A stretch of 64,000 bases of DNA from Parapusillimonas granuli (GTDB lineage Bacteria; Pseudomonadota; Gammaproteobacteria; Burkholderiales; Burkholderiaceae_B). Positions within the stretch are counted from its first letter, which is position 1; each line of letters opens with the position of its first letter. Made by a program: the position numbers and the translations under genes. Positions 43,739 through 54,659 of this stretch are shown one piece after another. The notes beneath the pieces are model-generated. The model saw only the letters and a list, made by a program, of their open reading frames with translations, had not been told where the DNA came from and made no database searches. The stretch lies in NCBI RefSeq assembly GCF_013416525.1, contig NZ_JACCEM010000003.1, positions 1 through 64,000 of the forward strand, in the 5' to 3' direction.

Positions 43739-44737
43739 ATGCGTAAGTTTTTGAACGCCTCTTTCGGCAAGCGCCTGACCATGACGGCGGGCGCTGCGGC
43801 AATGTTCGCGGCCCTGGCCGCGCCCCTGCCCGCGGCCGCGCAGCAAAAATTCGTGAGCATCGGCACCGGCGGCGTGACGGGCGTTTACTACGCGGCCGGC
43901 GGCGCCATCTGCCGTCTGGTCAACAAGGACCGCGCCAGCCACGGCCTGCGGTGCTCGGTGGAATCCACCGGCGGCTCGGTCTTCAACATCAACACGATCA
44001 AGGCCGGGGAACTGGATCTCGGCGTGGTCCAGTCCGACGTCGGCTACAACGCCTACAATGGCGAGGGCCAATTCAAGGATGCTGGCGCCTTCAAGAAGCT
44101 GCGCTCGGTGTTCTCCATCCACCCGGAGCCGTTCACGGTGGTCGCCCGCAAGGAAGCCAACATCAAGTCTTTCGACGACTTCAAGGGCAAGCGCTTCAAC
44201 GTCGGCAACCCGGGTTCGGGCACGCGCGCCTCCATGGAGCAGCTGCTCAAGGCCCGTGGCCAGAACCTGAGCTTCTTCTCGCTGGCGTCCGAGCTGCGCC
44301 CCGACGAGCACGGCTCGGCGCTGTGCGACGGCAAGATCGACGGCTTCTTCTACGGCGTGGGCCATCCGTCGGCGAACATCCAGGACCCCACCACGACTTG
44401 CGGCGCGCAACTGGTGTCGCTGACCGGCCCGGTCATCGACAAGCTGGTGGAACAGTACCCCTATTATGCGAAGGTCTCGATTCCCGCCGGGCTATACCCC
44501 AACAACCCGCAGGAAACCAACACCTACGGCGTGCTGGCCACCTTCGTCACGTCGGCCGACGTGCCCGAGGAATCCGTCTACCGGATCGTGAAGGCGGTGT
44601 TCGACAACTTCGAAGACTTCAAGAAGCTGCATCCGGCCTTCGGCCACCTCGAAGCCAAGGACATGGTGAAGAACGGCTTGTCGGCCCCGCTGCACCCCGG
44701 CGCTGAAAAATACTTCAAGGAAAAAGGCCTCCTGTAA
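43739..44737 (+). CDS. TAXI-family TRAP transporter solute-binding protein
   Basis: Periplasmic receptor, 332 residues. Signal peptide to about residue 34 (PAAA-QQ). TAXI hallmarks: [46 protein letters not shown] (in parts), [27 protein letters not shown] lies 7 nt before the ATG. It precedes the fused TRAP permease and threonine-degradation genes; the ligand is probably an amino acid such as threonine, inferred from context. Two cysteines in CRLVN and RCSVE may form a disulfide. Confidence 0.94.
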   Translation: MRKFLNASFGKRLTMTAGAAAMFAALAAPLPAAAQQKFVSIGTGGVTGVYYAAGGAICRLVNKDRASHGLRCSVESTGGSVFNINTIKAGELDLGVVQSDVGYNAYNGEGQFKDAGAFKKLRSVFSIHPEPFTVVARKEANIKSFDDFKGKRFNVGNPGSGTRASMEQLLKARGQNLSFFSLASELRPDEHGSALCDGKIDGFFYGVGHPSANIQDPTTTCGAQLVSLTGPVIDKLVEQYPYYAKVSIPAGLYPNNPQETNTYGVLATFVTSADVPEESVYRIVKAVFDNFEDFKKLHPAFGHLEAKDMVKNGLSAPLHPGAEKYFKEKGLL

Positions 44738-44762
44738 CGTCAGGGCGAAGCATAGGCAACAG

Positions 44763-44785
44763 GCGGGTGGCCACGAGCCGCCCGC
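44763..44785 (+). other. Intercistronic hairpin between TAXI receptor and permease genes
   Basis: GCGGGTGGC (44763-44771) pairs with GCCGCCCGC (44777-44785) with one G-U wobble over a 5-nt loop, 26 nt after the receptor stop. No T-run follows. It parallels the hairpin after the DctP gene at 19444-19468. Confidence 0.55.
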
Positions 44786-44866
44786 TCCCCGTTCAAGGTC
44801 CGGCCCCCGCATGGCTATCCATGGAGCGCCGGACCGAATCGTCAGCAATACAATAGGAATCCTCAC

Positions 44867-47505
44867 ATGAGCACGACAGCATCGTCGTCCGTCGACCCTC
44901 AGCAAACGAATGCCAACCTGGAGCAATTGGTTGCGGATGTTGACCGAGGCGGCCGCAATGTGGGTGGAATAACCGGCGCCGTCCTGTTCCTGGGAGCGAT
45001 CGCATGGTCGCTCTTCCAGCTGTGGTATGCATCGCCGCTGCCTTTCTCACTGAACTTCGGCATTTTCAACGACACCGAAGCGCGGGCCCTGCACCTGGGC
45101 ATCGCGATGTTCCTGGGCTACCTGGCCTACCCCGCCCGGAAAAGCTCCCCGCGCGACCAGATGCCCTGGTACGACTGGGTGCTGGCGCTCATCGCCGGAT
45201 TCTGCGGCGCGTATCTTTTCCTTTTCTACAACCAGCTGGCCAGCCGGCCGGGCATTCCCACTGCGCTGGACATCGGCGTGGCCGCCGTCGGCCTGGTGCT
45301 GCTGCTGGAAGTCACGCGGCGCGCGCTTGGAGCGCCCATGGCGGTGCTCGGCGCGGTCTTCATCCTGTATTCGCTGCTCGGGCCATGGCTGCCCGACGCG
45401 CTTGCGCACCGGGGCGCCTCGGTGGAGCGCCTGGTGTCGCACATGTGGCTGACGACCGAAGGCGTCTATGGCGTGGCCCTGGGCGTGTCGGTCTCCTATA
45501 TCTTCATTTTCGTGCTGCTGGGCTCGCTGCTCGACCGCTGCGGCGCCGGCAACTACATGATGCAGGTGTCCTTCGCCTTGCTGGGCCACCTGCGCGGCGG
45601 CCCGGCCAAGGTGGCGGTCGTGTCCTCGGCCGTGAACGGCATCGTTTCCGCGTCGTCGGTCGCCAACGTGGTCACGGGCGGCATCTTCACCATACCGCTG
45701 ATGAAGCGAGCCGGCTACGGCGGCATACGCGCCGGCGCCATCGAAACGGCTTCGTCGGTGAACGGGCAGATCATGCCGCCGGTCATGGGCGCCGCGGCCT
45801 TCTTGATGATCGAGTACGTGGGCATACCCTATACCGACATCATCCGGCACGCCCTGCTGCCCGCCACCATTTCCTACGTGGCGCTGTTCTACATCGTGCA
45901 CCTGGAGGCCTTGCAGCTGGGCATACAGCCCATGATGTCCGCCGGGAAGCCGCGCACGCTGCTGCAGAGGATGGCGGGCTGGGGCATGGGCACGGCAGGC
46001 TCGCTGATCGTCATGGGCCTGGTCTACTGGATAGGCGTGGGCGTGCAGGCGGTGGCCGGCGACGCGGCGATCTGGATCCTGACCGGCCTGCTGGTCGCGC
46101 TATACCTCTGGCTGCTGCGCATCGCGGCATCGCATCCCGATCTGCCCACCGACATCAACATCACCAATCCGGTGCGGCCCGAAACCTGGCCGACCGTGCG
46201 CGCCGGGCTGTATTTCCTGATCCCCATCGGCATACTGGTCTGGTGCCTGACGGTGGAGCAGCTGTCGGCCGGCTTGTCGGCGTTCTGGGCCGTGGTGTCC
46301 ATGCTGGTACAGATGCTGACCCAGCGGCCGCTCATCGCCTGGTTCCGCAAGCAGCCGATGGCGCCCGCCGTCGGCACGGGCTGGTCGGAAACCGTGACGG
46401 GCTTGCAGGAAGGCGCCCGCAACATGATCGGCATCGCCATCGCCTGCGGCACGGCCGGCCTGATCGTCGGCGCCATCACGCTCACCGGCCTGGGCCTGCG
46501 CATGACGGCGTTCGTGGAACTGGTGTCCATGGGCAGCGTGCTGGGCATGCTGTTCTTCACCGCGGCGGTCTGCCTGATTCTGGGCCTGGGCATGCCGACG
46601 ACGGCGAACTACATCCTGATGGCCACCCTGATGGCGCCGGTCGTCGTCGAACTGGGCGCGCAAAGCGGCCTGGTCATTCCCCTGATCGCGGTGCACATGT
46701 TCGTGTTCTATTACGGGATCATGGCCGACATCACGCCGCCCGTGGGGCTGGCCACCTTCGCCGCGGCGGCGATTTCCGGCGAAGACCCCATCAAGACGGG
46801 CATACAGGGCGTCACCTACGCCATGCGCACGGCGGTGCTGCCCTTCATGTTCATCTTCAACCCGCTGCTGCTGCTGATCGACGTCGAGGGCTGGGGCGAA
46901 CTGGTCCTGGTCGTGGGCGGCGCCACGCTGGCGTCGCTGACCTTCGCGGCGGCCACCATGCGCTGGATGCGCGTCAAGGCGACCTGGCTGGAAGTCGCCC
47001 TGCTGCTGCTGGTGACCTTCATGCTGTTCCGGCCCGACTGGTTCATGAATCACATCGCGCCCAAGTACGAGTCCCGCCCCGCCGCCGAATTGCTCAAGAT
47101 CGCCGCCGACATGCCGGAAAGAGGCCGGCTGGTCGCCGTGCTCAGCGGCATGAACCTGGAAGGCGACGAACTGGAGAAAACCGTGGCGGTGCCCTTGCCG
47201 GCGCTGCCGGAAGGCAGCGCGGCCACCGGCGACGCGGCCGGCCTGCAGCGCCTGTCCGCGGCGGGCCTGACCGTCATGGCCATGGGCGACCAGGCGCAGA
47301 TCGCGGCGGTGCGCTTCGGCAGCCAGGCGCGCCGCGCGGGCTGGGAGCAGGGCTGGGACATCGCCCGGGTGCTGGTTCCCAACCCGGCCCGGCCGTCGGA
47401 GTTCTGGTTCTACATCCCGGCGCTGCTGATCCTGGCGCTGATGTGGGTCGCGCAAGGGCGCCGGCAGAAGAAGCAGACAGCGGGCGCCGTGCGGGGGCTG
47501 GGCTC

Positions 47506-47509
<4 letters not shown>
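44867..47509 (+). CDS. TRAP transporter permease, fused small and large subunits (TAXI type)
   Basis: An 880-residue inner-membrane protein. The N-terminal ~200 residues form a DctQ-like four-helix part; residues ~215-700 are DctM-like, with [25 protein letters not shown] (in parts), [34 protein letters not shown] (in parts), and the second-half copy [21 protein letters not shown]. The C-terminal ~170 residues, a membrane-flanked soluble piece ([16 protein letters not shown]...), match the DUF3394 tail of this class. Its stop overlaps the kbl start (GTGA), so transport and catabolism are translationally coupled. Confidence 0.95.
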
Positions 47510-48705
<1,196 letters not shown>

Positions 48706-48718
48706 GCCTGGAGTGAAT

Positions 48719-49759
48719 ATGAACACGATGCGAGCGCTGGTCAAGACTCATGCGGGCGTGGGCCTGGAGCTCACCGACGTCCCCGTCCCGGCCGTCGGCC
48801 ACAACGACGTGCTGATCAAGATCCGCAAGACCGCCATCTGCGGAACCGACATCCACATCTGGAACTGGGACGACTGGGCGGCCCGCACGGTGCCGACGCC
48901 CATGCACGTGGGCCATGAATACGTGGGCGAGATCGTGGCCATCGGCCAGGAGGTCGCCGGCTTCCGCATCGGCGACCGTGTCTCCGGCGAGGGCCACATC
49001 ACTTGCGGATTCTGCCGCAATTGCCGGGCGGGGCGCCGGCATCTGTGCCGCAACACCTCGGGGGTGGGCGTGGACCGCCCCGGCGCTTTCGCCGACTACC
49101 TGGTCCTGCCGGCGTTCAACGCCTTCAAGATACCGGACGACGTGCCGGACGAGCTGGCGGCCGTGTTCGACCCCTTCGGCAACGCCACGCACACGGCGCT
49201 CGCCTTCAACCTGGTCGGGGAGGACGTGCTCATCACCGGCGCCGGTCCCATCGGCGCCATGGCCGCGGCCATCGCCCGCCACGTGGGTGCGCGCAACGTC
49301 GTGGTCACCGACGTCAATGACTACCGGCTGGCGCTCGCCGCGCGGATGGGGGCGACGCGCACCGTGAACGTCGCCGACGAGACGCTGGAAGCGGTCATGC
49401 GCGAGCTGGGCATGACCGAAGGCTTCGACGTGGGCCTGGAAATGTCGGGGGCGCCCAGCGCCTTCGTCTCCATGCTGGAACAGATGAATCACGGCGGCAA
49501 GATCGCCATGCTGGGCATTCCGCCCCAGGGCTTCGGCATAGACTGGACCAAAGTCATTTTCAAGGGGCTCGAAATCAAGGGCATATACGGCCGCGAGATG
49601 TTCGAGACCTGGTACAAAATGGTGGCCATGCTGCAAAGCGGGCTGAGCCTTGCGCCCATCGTGACGCATCGGTTTCCCGTCCAGGAGTATCGGGCGGGCT
49701 TCGAAGCCATGCTGTCGGGCAAGAGCGGCAAAGTCATCCTGGATTGGACGGCGGATTGA
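48719..49759 (+). CDS. tdh: L-threonine 3-dehydrogenase
   Basis: Zinc- and NAD-dependent dehydrogenase that oxidises L-threonine to 2-amino-3-ketobutyrate, substrate of Kbl. 346 residues. Catalytic zinc Cys in [18 protein letters not shown] (in parts), GHEYVGEI motif with HisGlu, structural zinc cysteines in [15 protein letters not shown], and the NAD site [20 protein letters not shown] lies 6 nt before the ATG at 48719; a GTG at 48713 would add two residues. The stop overlaps the next start (TGATG). Confidence 0.96.
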   Translation: MNTMRALVKTHAGVGLELTDVPVPAVGHNDVLIKIRKTAICGTDIHIWNWDDWAARTVPTPMHVGHEYVGEIVAIGQEVAGFRIGDRVSGEGHITCGFCRNCRAGRRHLCRNTSGVGVDRPGAFADYLVLPAFNAFKIPDDVPDELAAVFDPFGNATHTALAFNLVGEDVLITGAGPIGAMAAAIARHVGARNVVVTDVNDYRLALAARMGATRTVNVADETLEAVMRELGMTEGFDVGLEMSGAPSAFVSMLEQMNHGGKIAMLGIPPQGFGIDWTKVIFKGLEIKGIYGREMFETWYKMVAMLQSGLSLAPIVTHRFPVQEYRAGFEAMLSGKSGKVILDWTAD

Positions 49760-50682
49760 TGGAGACGCGGCATGCGGGGGCCGATGCCGCCGCCGCGCCG
49801 CTGCCCGTCAGGGACGGCGTCGGGCCGAGCAGGGTGTATCTGCCGGACGGCCCCTGGCGCAGCCTGCTCGATTTCCTGGCGGAGCGCTTTCCCCATGTTC
49901 CCCCGGAAATCCTGCGCGAGCGTCTCGCCCGGGGAGACATCGTCGACCGGGCCGGCCGGCCCCAGCGGGGCGAGGCGGCTTATGCACCCGGGCGCTGGCT
50001 TTGGTACTACCGCGAAGTGCCCGGCGAAGCGCCGCTGCCGTTCGATCTGCCGGTGCTGTTTCGCGATGAACACCTGGTGGCGGTCGACAAGCCGCATTTC
50101 CTGGCGAGCACGCCGGGGGGCAGGTATTTGCGGGAAACCGCGCTGACCAGGCTGCGGCGCGCGCTCGACATGCCCTGGCTGACGCCGCTCCATCGCCTGG
50201 ACCGCGAAACCGCGGGCGTGCTGCTGTTTTGCGCGCATCCGGACCACCGGGGCGCGTATCAGTCGCTTTTCCAATCGCGCCGGGTATTCAAGGAATACGA
50301 GGCGGTCGCTCCCTTGCGGGCCGGTCTCGAACCGCCGGCGCTGCGCCGCAGCCGGCTGGAGCAGTGCCCGGGGCAATTCACCATGCGGGAGGTCGATGGG
50401 CCGCCCAACAGCGAAACCCGCATCGAGCTGATGCGGGTCCGGGACGGCCTGGGCTGGTTCAGGCTGATGCCGCTCACCGGCCGCAAGCACCAGTTGCGGG
50501 TGCACATGAGCGCATTGGGAATGCCGATATGCAACGACGGGTTCTATCCCGTTTTGCGGCCGCGGGCGCTGGAGGACGACTTCAGCCGGCCCTTGCGCCT
50601 GCTGGCAAGGGCGATCGAGTTCGTCGACCCGCTGAGCGGCGCGCGCCGGCGGTTCGAAAGCCTGCGACGCCTGGAGGGATGA
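49759..50682 (+). CDS. RluA-family pseudouridine synthase
   Basis: RNA pseudouridine synthase, 307 residues. The catalytic Asp148 is in the family motif HRLDRETAGVLLF; other blocks are PVLFRDEHLVAVDKPHFL, KEYEAV and LTGRKHQLRVHMSALGMPICND (in parts). An N-terminal ~75-residue part resembles an S4-like domain (RSLLDFLAERFPHVPPEILRERLARG). It belongs to the RluA/TruC-like group; the target uridine cannot be assigned. It overlaps tdh by one base (TGATG), which suggests co-transcription but not related function. Confidence 0.92.
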   Translation: METRHAGADAAAAPLPVRDGVGPSRVYLPDGPWRSLLDFLAERFPHVPPEILRERLARGDIVDRAGRPQRGEAAYAPGRWLWYYREVPGEAPLPFDLPVLFRDEHLVAVDKPHFLASTPGGRYLRETALTRLRRALDMPWLTPLHRLDRETAGVLLFCAHPDHRGAYQSLFQSRRVFKEYEAVAPLRAGLEPPALRRSRLEQCPGQFTMREVDGPPNSETRIELMRVRDGLGWFRLMPLTGRKHQLRVHMSALGMPICNDGFYPVLRPRALEDDFSRPLRLLARAIEFVDPLSGARRRFESLRRLEG

Positions 50683-50706
50683 GGGTCCGGGGCCGTTTCG
50701 TTGCCG

Positions 50707-51702
50707 TCAGCAATGGTCGAAATACCATTGGATCCGTTCGCGGTCGCGGGTGACGGTCAGTGCCAGCTTCAGCAGGATGCGCGCCTTCTGGGGGTTCAGC
50801 GAGCCGGCCGATATGAGCCCCAGGCGGGCGTCCGACGCGCTTGCCGATACGGCGCCCGCGCCGACGCGGCTGCTGCGCACGCAGGCCAGGCCTTTCCTGG
50901 CGGCCAGGCGTAAGCCTTTTTCGGCGGCGGGCGACATGCTGCCGTTGCCGGTGCCCGCCAGCACGATGCCTTGCGCCCCCGCCGCGATCGAAGCCTGGAA
51001 CAGATGCGGGCCGGCGCTCTGGTGATCGTAGATGACGTCCACCCAGGGCAGCGCCTTCACCCCAGCCAGCGCGAAATCGGTCGCCAGCGTATGGCGGGCG
51101 GCGGGGGTGTTGAAGAACCGGGGCTTGCCGTTGACGATGCCGCCCAGGCAGCCGTGCTCTTGCGAACTGAAGGCCTGGACGCTGCTCGTATGCGTCTTGC
51201 AGACATGGCGGGCGGCGTGGATACCGTCGTTCATGACCACCATCACCCCTCTGCCGGCCGCGTCGGGCTCGGCGGCGACCAGCATGGCATGGTACAGATT
51301 GAGCGGGCCGTCGGCGCTGCGCGCCGACGCCGGCCGCATCGCCCCCGTCATGACCACCGCCTTCCGGCTCTTGAGCACCAGGTTGAGGAAATAAGCGGTT
51401 TCTTCCAGCGTGTCGGTGCCGTGCGTGATGACGGCCGCGTCGACGGCGGGGTCCGCCAGGATGCCGTCGACGCGCCTGGCCAGCTTCAGCAGCATTTTGT
51501 CGTCGATGCAGCGGCTGTCGACGTTGAAAGGCTGGCAATACTGCACGTCGGCGAGGGCGTTGATTTCGGGGACGGCGTCCAGGATGGCGCTGACGGGTTC
51601 CGTGACCGCGTAGTCGGTCATGGCGGCGGGGTCGGCGGCCGTCGAGGCGATCGTGCCGCCGGTGCCGATCAGCGCGATGGTGGGCGGCTTGGGTGTTTCC
51701 AT
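50707..51702 (-). CDS. L-asparaginase
   Basis: Hydrolyses asparagine to aspartate and ammonia; 331 residues. Both active-site triads are visible: Thr17 in GTGGTIAST, and the HGTDTLEETAYFL motif with Thr and Asp. No signal peptide, so it is probably cytoplasmic, although the substrate loop and length resemble type II/ AnsB enzymes. Monocistronic, converging with the pseudouridine synthase gene and 87 bp downstream of the rpoN stop. Confidence 0.94.
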   Translation of the reverse strand: METPKPPTIALIGTGGTIASTAADPAAMTDYAVTEPVSAILDAVPEINALADVQYCQPFNVDSRCIDDKMLLKLARRVDGILADPAVDAAVITHGTDTLEETAYFLNLVLKSRKAVVMTGAMRPASARSADGPLNLYHAMLVAAEPDAAGRGVMVVMNDGIHAARHVCKTHTSSVQAFSSQEHGCLGGIVNGKPRFFNTPAARHTLATDFALAGVKALPWVDVIYDHQSAGPHLFQASIAAGAQGIVLAGTGNGSMSPAAEKGLRLAARKGLACVRSSRVGAGAVSASASDARLGLISAGSLNPQKARILLKLALTVTRDRERIQWYFDHC

Positions 51703-51789
51703 GCAGGTCTCCGGGAGATCCTGCGGGATTTTACCCGCTTTGCCGGCCCATCCACGGCTCCGGCCCCGGCGCGGCGGCCGGGCACGGGC

Positions 51790-53268
51790 CTATGGCGCCC
51801 GCCGCAGCTCTGCCGGCGGATACTTGATCTGCGCGCGGTATTTGGAAACGGTCCGGCGGGCGACGACCACGCCTTCGCGGGCCAGCTTGCGGGCAAGCGT
51901 GACGTCGGACAGCGGCTCCTTGGGGTTTTCTTCGTCTATCATTTCCTGGATCAGCGCGCGCACCGCGACGGCCGAGCAGGTCCCGCCGGAGCTGGTGGCC
52001 AGCTCGCGCGAGAAGAAATGCTTGAATTCGAACAGGCCGCGCGGAGACGACAGGTATTTGTGGCTGGTCGCGCGCGAAACCGTCGATTCGTGCATGCCGA
52101 GCTCCTCGGCGATTTCGCTCAGCATCAGGGGCCTGAGGGCGATTTCCCCATAGTCGAAAAAGGTTTGCTGCCGCGCGACGATGGCCTGCGCCACGCGCTG
52201 GATGGTGCTGCTGCGCTGCTCCAGGCTGCGCAGCAGCCAGCGCGCCTCCTGCAGTGCCTGCGCCATCAGTGAACGGTCCTCGTACCGGGACTCGCGAAAG
52301 AGCTTGGCGTAGACGGTGTTCAGGCGCGCATGCGGCATGGCGCTTTCGTTGCTGACCGCCACCCACAGTTTGCCCACCTTGCGCACGATGACGTCGGGCA
52401 CGACATAGCAGGACGGGTCTATGGCGCCGTAGCGCCGGCCGGGATGGGGTTCCAGGTTGCGGATCAACAGGGTGGCCCGCTGTATGTCTTCCGCGCTGCA
52501 ATCCAGCGCGCGCGCCAGCCCGGCATAGTCGCAGCGACCAAGCTTGTCGATGTGTTCCGAGACGATACGCCCGGCCAACTGCTTGCCCGGCGTGTCCTCG
52601 TCCAGCGCCCGCAGCTGCAGGGTCAGGCATTCCTGCAGGTTGCGCGCGCCCAGCCCCGGCGTGGCGACTTGCTGCACCAGCCGCAGCGCCGCCTCCCATT
52701 CCTTGTCGTCGACGGGCGGAGAAAACGCGGAAGCCGGCGCGAGGTCGGAGAAAGGCAGTCGCAGGTAGCCGTCCTCGTCTATGGCTTCGATGATGTATTC
52801 CGCAAGAAGGCGATCGCGCTCGCTCAGGGGATACGCGCAAAGATCGGTCAGCAGGGATTCCTGCATGCTGGTCTGGTGCTGGGCCCATTGGCCGACATCG
52901 GTGTCCGGCAGGTCGGGATCGCGCCGGACGGGATAGTCGCCCGAGTACGTGGAGGCGCTCTCGTCGAAGGCAGGCTCGGCGGCTTGCGCGTCCCGGTCGC
53001 CTTCCGCTTCGGCGGCGGCGTGTTCGGAGGACTCCGGGTCGGCGTTCTTCACATGTCCGGCGTCTTTGGCGGCGGGTTGGCCGGCGTCCGCATGTTCCTC
53101 CGATGCACCGTCCTCTCCGTCCTCGAGGAAAGGATTGTTGGCGATGGCCTGAGCAACTTCCTTCGTGAAGTCCAGGGTCGACATTTGCAGCAGCTTCACC
53201 GACTGCTGCAGGCGGGGCGTCAGACTGGTTTGCTGCTTGGTCAGCAACTCGTAAGACATCTGCGTCAT
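51790..53268 (-). CDS. rpoN: RNA polymerase sigma-54 factor
   Basis: Alternative sigma factor recognising -24/-12 promoters; needs AAA+ activators. 492 residues. Region I (1-50) is Gln/Leu-rich with LTPRLQQSVKLLQMSTLDF; region II (about 50-125) is acidic; the core-binding and HTH region III follows, ending in the RpoN box ARRTVSKYR (470-478), with Ser where most RpoN proteins have Ala. The ATG at 53268 has AGGAG 9 nt upstream; the frame runs 45 codons further without homology. The usual rpoN neighbours (lptB, hpf, ptsN) are absent; instead two sigma-54 activators lie directly upstream. A near-perfect -24/-12 site precedes the gene. Confidence 0.96.
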   Translation of the reverse strand: MTQMSYELLTKQQTSLTPRLQQSVKLLQMSTLDFTKEVAQAIANNPFLEDGEDGASEEHADAGQPAAKDAGHVKNADPESSEHAAAEAEGDRDAQAAEPAFDESASTYSGDYPVRRDPDLPDTDVGQWAQHQTSMQESLLTDLCAYPLSERDRLLAEYIIEAIDEDGYLRLPFSDLAPASAFSPPVDDKEWEAALRLVQQVATPGLGARNLQECLTLQLRALDEDTPGKQLAGRIVSEHIDKLGRCDYAGLARALDCSAEDIQRATLLIRNLEPHPGRRYGAIDPSCYVVPDVIVRKVGKLWVAVSNESAMPHARLNTVYAKLFRESRYEDRSLMAQALQEARWLLRSLEQRSSTIQRVAQAIVARQQTFFDYGEIALRPLMLSEIAEELGMHESTVSRATSHKYLSSPRGLFEFKHFFSRELATSSGGTCSAVAVRALIQEMIDEENPKEPLSDVTLARKLAREGVVVARRTVSKYRAQIKYPPAELRRAP

Positions 53269-53328
53269 TTGTCTGGTCTCCTGTTGTTGGATGTGGCGCC
53301 AGTCGGCGCATGCACAATGGAACATGAC

Positions 53329-53343
53329 GCAATATCCGTGCCA
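53329..53343 (-). promoter_or_regulatory. Sigma-54 (-24/-12) promoter of rpoN
   Basis: Read on the minus strand: TGGCACG-GATA-TTGC, an exact match to the conserved bases of the consensus TGGCACG-N4-TTGC with GG and GC ten bases apart. The predicted start is near 53317, giving a leader of about 49 nt before the rpoN ATG at 53268. It implies that sigma-54 drives its own gene. Confidence 0.72.
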
Positions 53344-53499
53344 GATCGGCCGAAGAACGGGCTCGAGCGGCGGCCCGCGAGCCGCCCGGTTGCCGCAAGA
53401 CAAAGCCGTATCGGTGTTTTGAACGATTGAAAAAAGATGTGTCTTCCCGCTCTCCGGCGCCGCGAAGCCGGCCGCCGCGCGGCGGCCGGACGGTGCGAA

Positions 53500-54474
53500 T
53501 TACCGGTGGCGGTAAGAAGTGCCCGCCGGCGTTTCGCCGTTGCGCATCTGTTCCAGCCGGTTGTACAGGGTCTTGGGGCTGATGCCCAGCGCGGCGGCCG
53601 TGCGGCGCTTGTCGCCGGAGTAATATTCCAGCGTCGCCTGTATGAGCGCATGCTGCGCGTTGGCCAGGTCCGTGCCGATGGGAATCTTCAGGAAGCCGTT
53701 GGACAGGTCGGGGCTCTTGACGCGGAATACCGGCGCCAAGGGGCCGATTTCGATCACGTCGTTGGCCAGGATGTAGGCGCGCGTGACCGTGTTCTTCAGT
53801 TCCCGCACATTGCCGGGCCAGTTGTACGCTTCCAGATGCGCGATGGCGTCATCCGAAAACATCTTCCGGGTTTTTTCTTCGGCATTGAGCTCGTCCAGGA
53901 AGCGCTGGGCCAGGTAGGCGATGTCGGACTGCCGCTCGCGCAGGGCGGGAACGCGTATGGGAAAGACGGCCAGCCGGTACAGCAGGTCGGAACGGAAACG
54001 CCCCGACCTGACGGCCTCTTTGGGGTCGCGGTTGGTGGCGGCGATGATGCGCACATGCACGCGCCGCAGCTCCATGCCTCCGACGCGATGGTATTGGCCG
54101 GTTTCGAGCACGCGCAGCAGCTGCACCTGCATGGGCAGGGGCATTTCGGTGACCTCGTCCAGGAACAGGGTGCCGCCGTCGGCGGTTTCGAAGCAGCCTT
54201 TGGCGGTGGCGGCCGCCCCCGTGAAGCTGCCTTTTTCGTGTCCAAAGAATGCCGTTTCGGCCAGCGATGCCGAAATGGCGCCGCAATTGATGGCTACGAA
54301 TGGGGCGTCGCAGCGGGCGCTGCGCTGATGGATGGCGCGTGCGACGACTTCCTTGCCGGTGCCGCTTTCCCCGACGATCAGCACGCCGGCATCCGTCGGG
54401 GCGGCTTTCACGATCGACCGGGCAAGCTCGAACGCCGCGGGGGAGCGCCCAATGAGTTTGGACGAGTTAATCAT
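53500..54474 (-). CDS. Sigma-54-dependent activator lacking a receiver domain
   Basis: AAA+ enhancer-binding protein, 324 residues, consisting of the central domain and a Fis-type HTH only. Walker A GESGTGKE (35-42), sigma-54-contact loop GSFTGA (82-87; GAFTGA in most relatives), Walker B GGTLFLDEVTEMP, arginine-finger region RSDLLYRLAVFPI, and HTH RRTAAALGISPKTLYNRLEQM (in parts). With no receiver, GAF or PAS domain at the N-terminus, it would be constitutively active or controlled by a partner. I start at the ATG at 54474; an upstream frame to 54624 has no homology. Divergent from the receiver-containing activator gene. Confidence 0.92.
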   Translation of the reverse strand: MINSSKLIGRSPAAFELARSIVKAAPTDAGVLIVGESGTGKEVVARAIHQRSARCDAPFVAINCGAISASLAETAFFGHEKGSFTGAAATAKGCFETADGGTLFLDEVTEMPLPMQVQLLRVLETGQYHRVGGMELRRVHVRIIAATNRDPKEAVRSGRFRSDLLYRLAVFPIRVPALRERQSDIAYLAQRFLDELNAEEKTRKMFSDDAIAHLEAYNWPGNVRELKNTVTRAYILANDVIEIGPLAPVFRVKSPDLSNGFLKIPIGTDLANAQHALIQATLEYYSGDKRRTAAALGISPKTLYNRLEQMRNGETPAGTSYRHR

Positions 54475-54659
54475 TTGCCGGAGTCTAATATGAAATGCGC
54501 GGCGGATCGCAATAATAGCCGTTGGTTTCAAAAGCAAATTTTGTTTACATTGGCTCCCACCGTTTCCGCGTACCATGACCAACAAGGGAATCCCTGTCGA
54601 CTTCTCCCGCATGGCTTTCCACAAGTCGGCAAGGCAGCAATTTTTAAAACGAAGCGTAT

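Noticed and set aside
45004-47505. Long plus-strand frame running into kbl from inside the TRAP permease gene
   Set aside because: Only the part from the GTG at 47506 is Kbl. The upstream part is an alternate-frame shadow of the permease, and the 4-bp GTGA overlap explains the layout.
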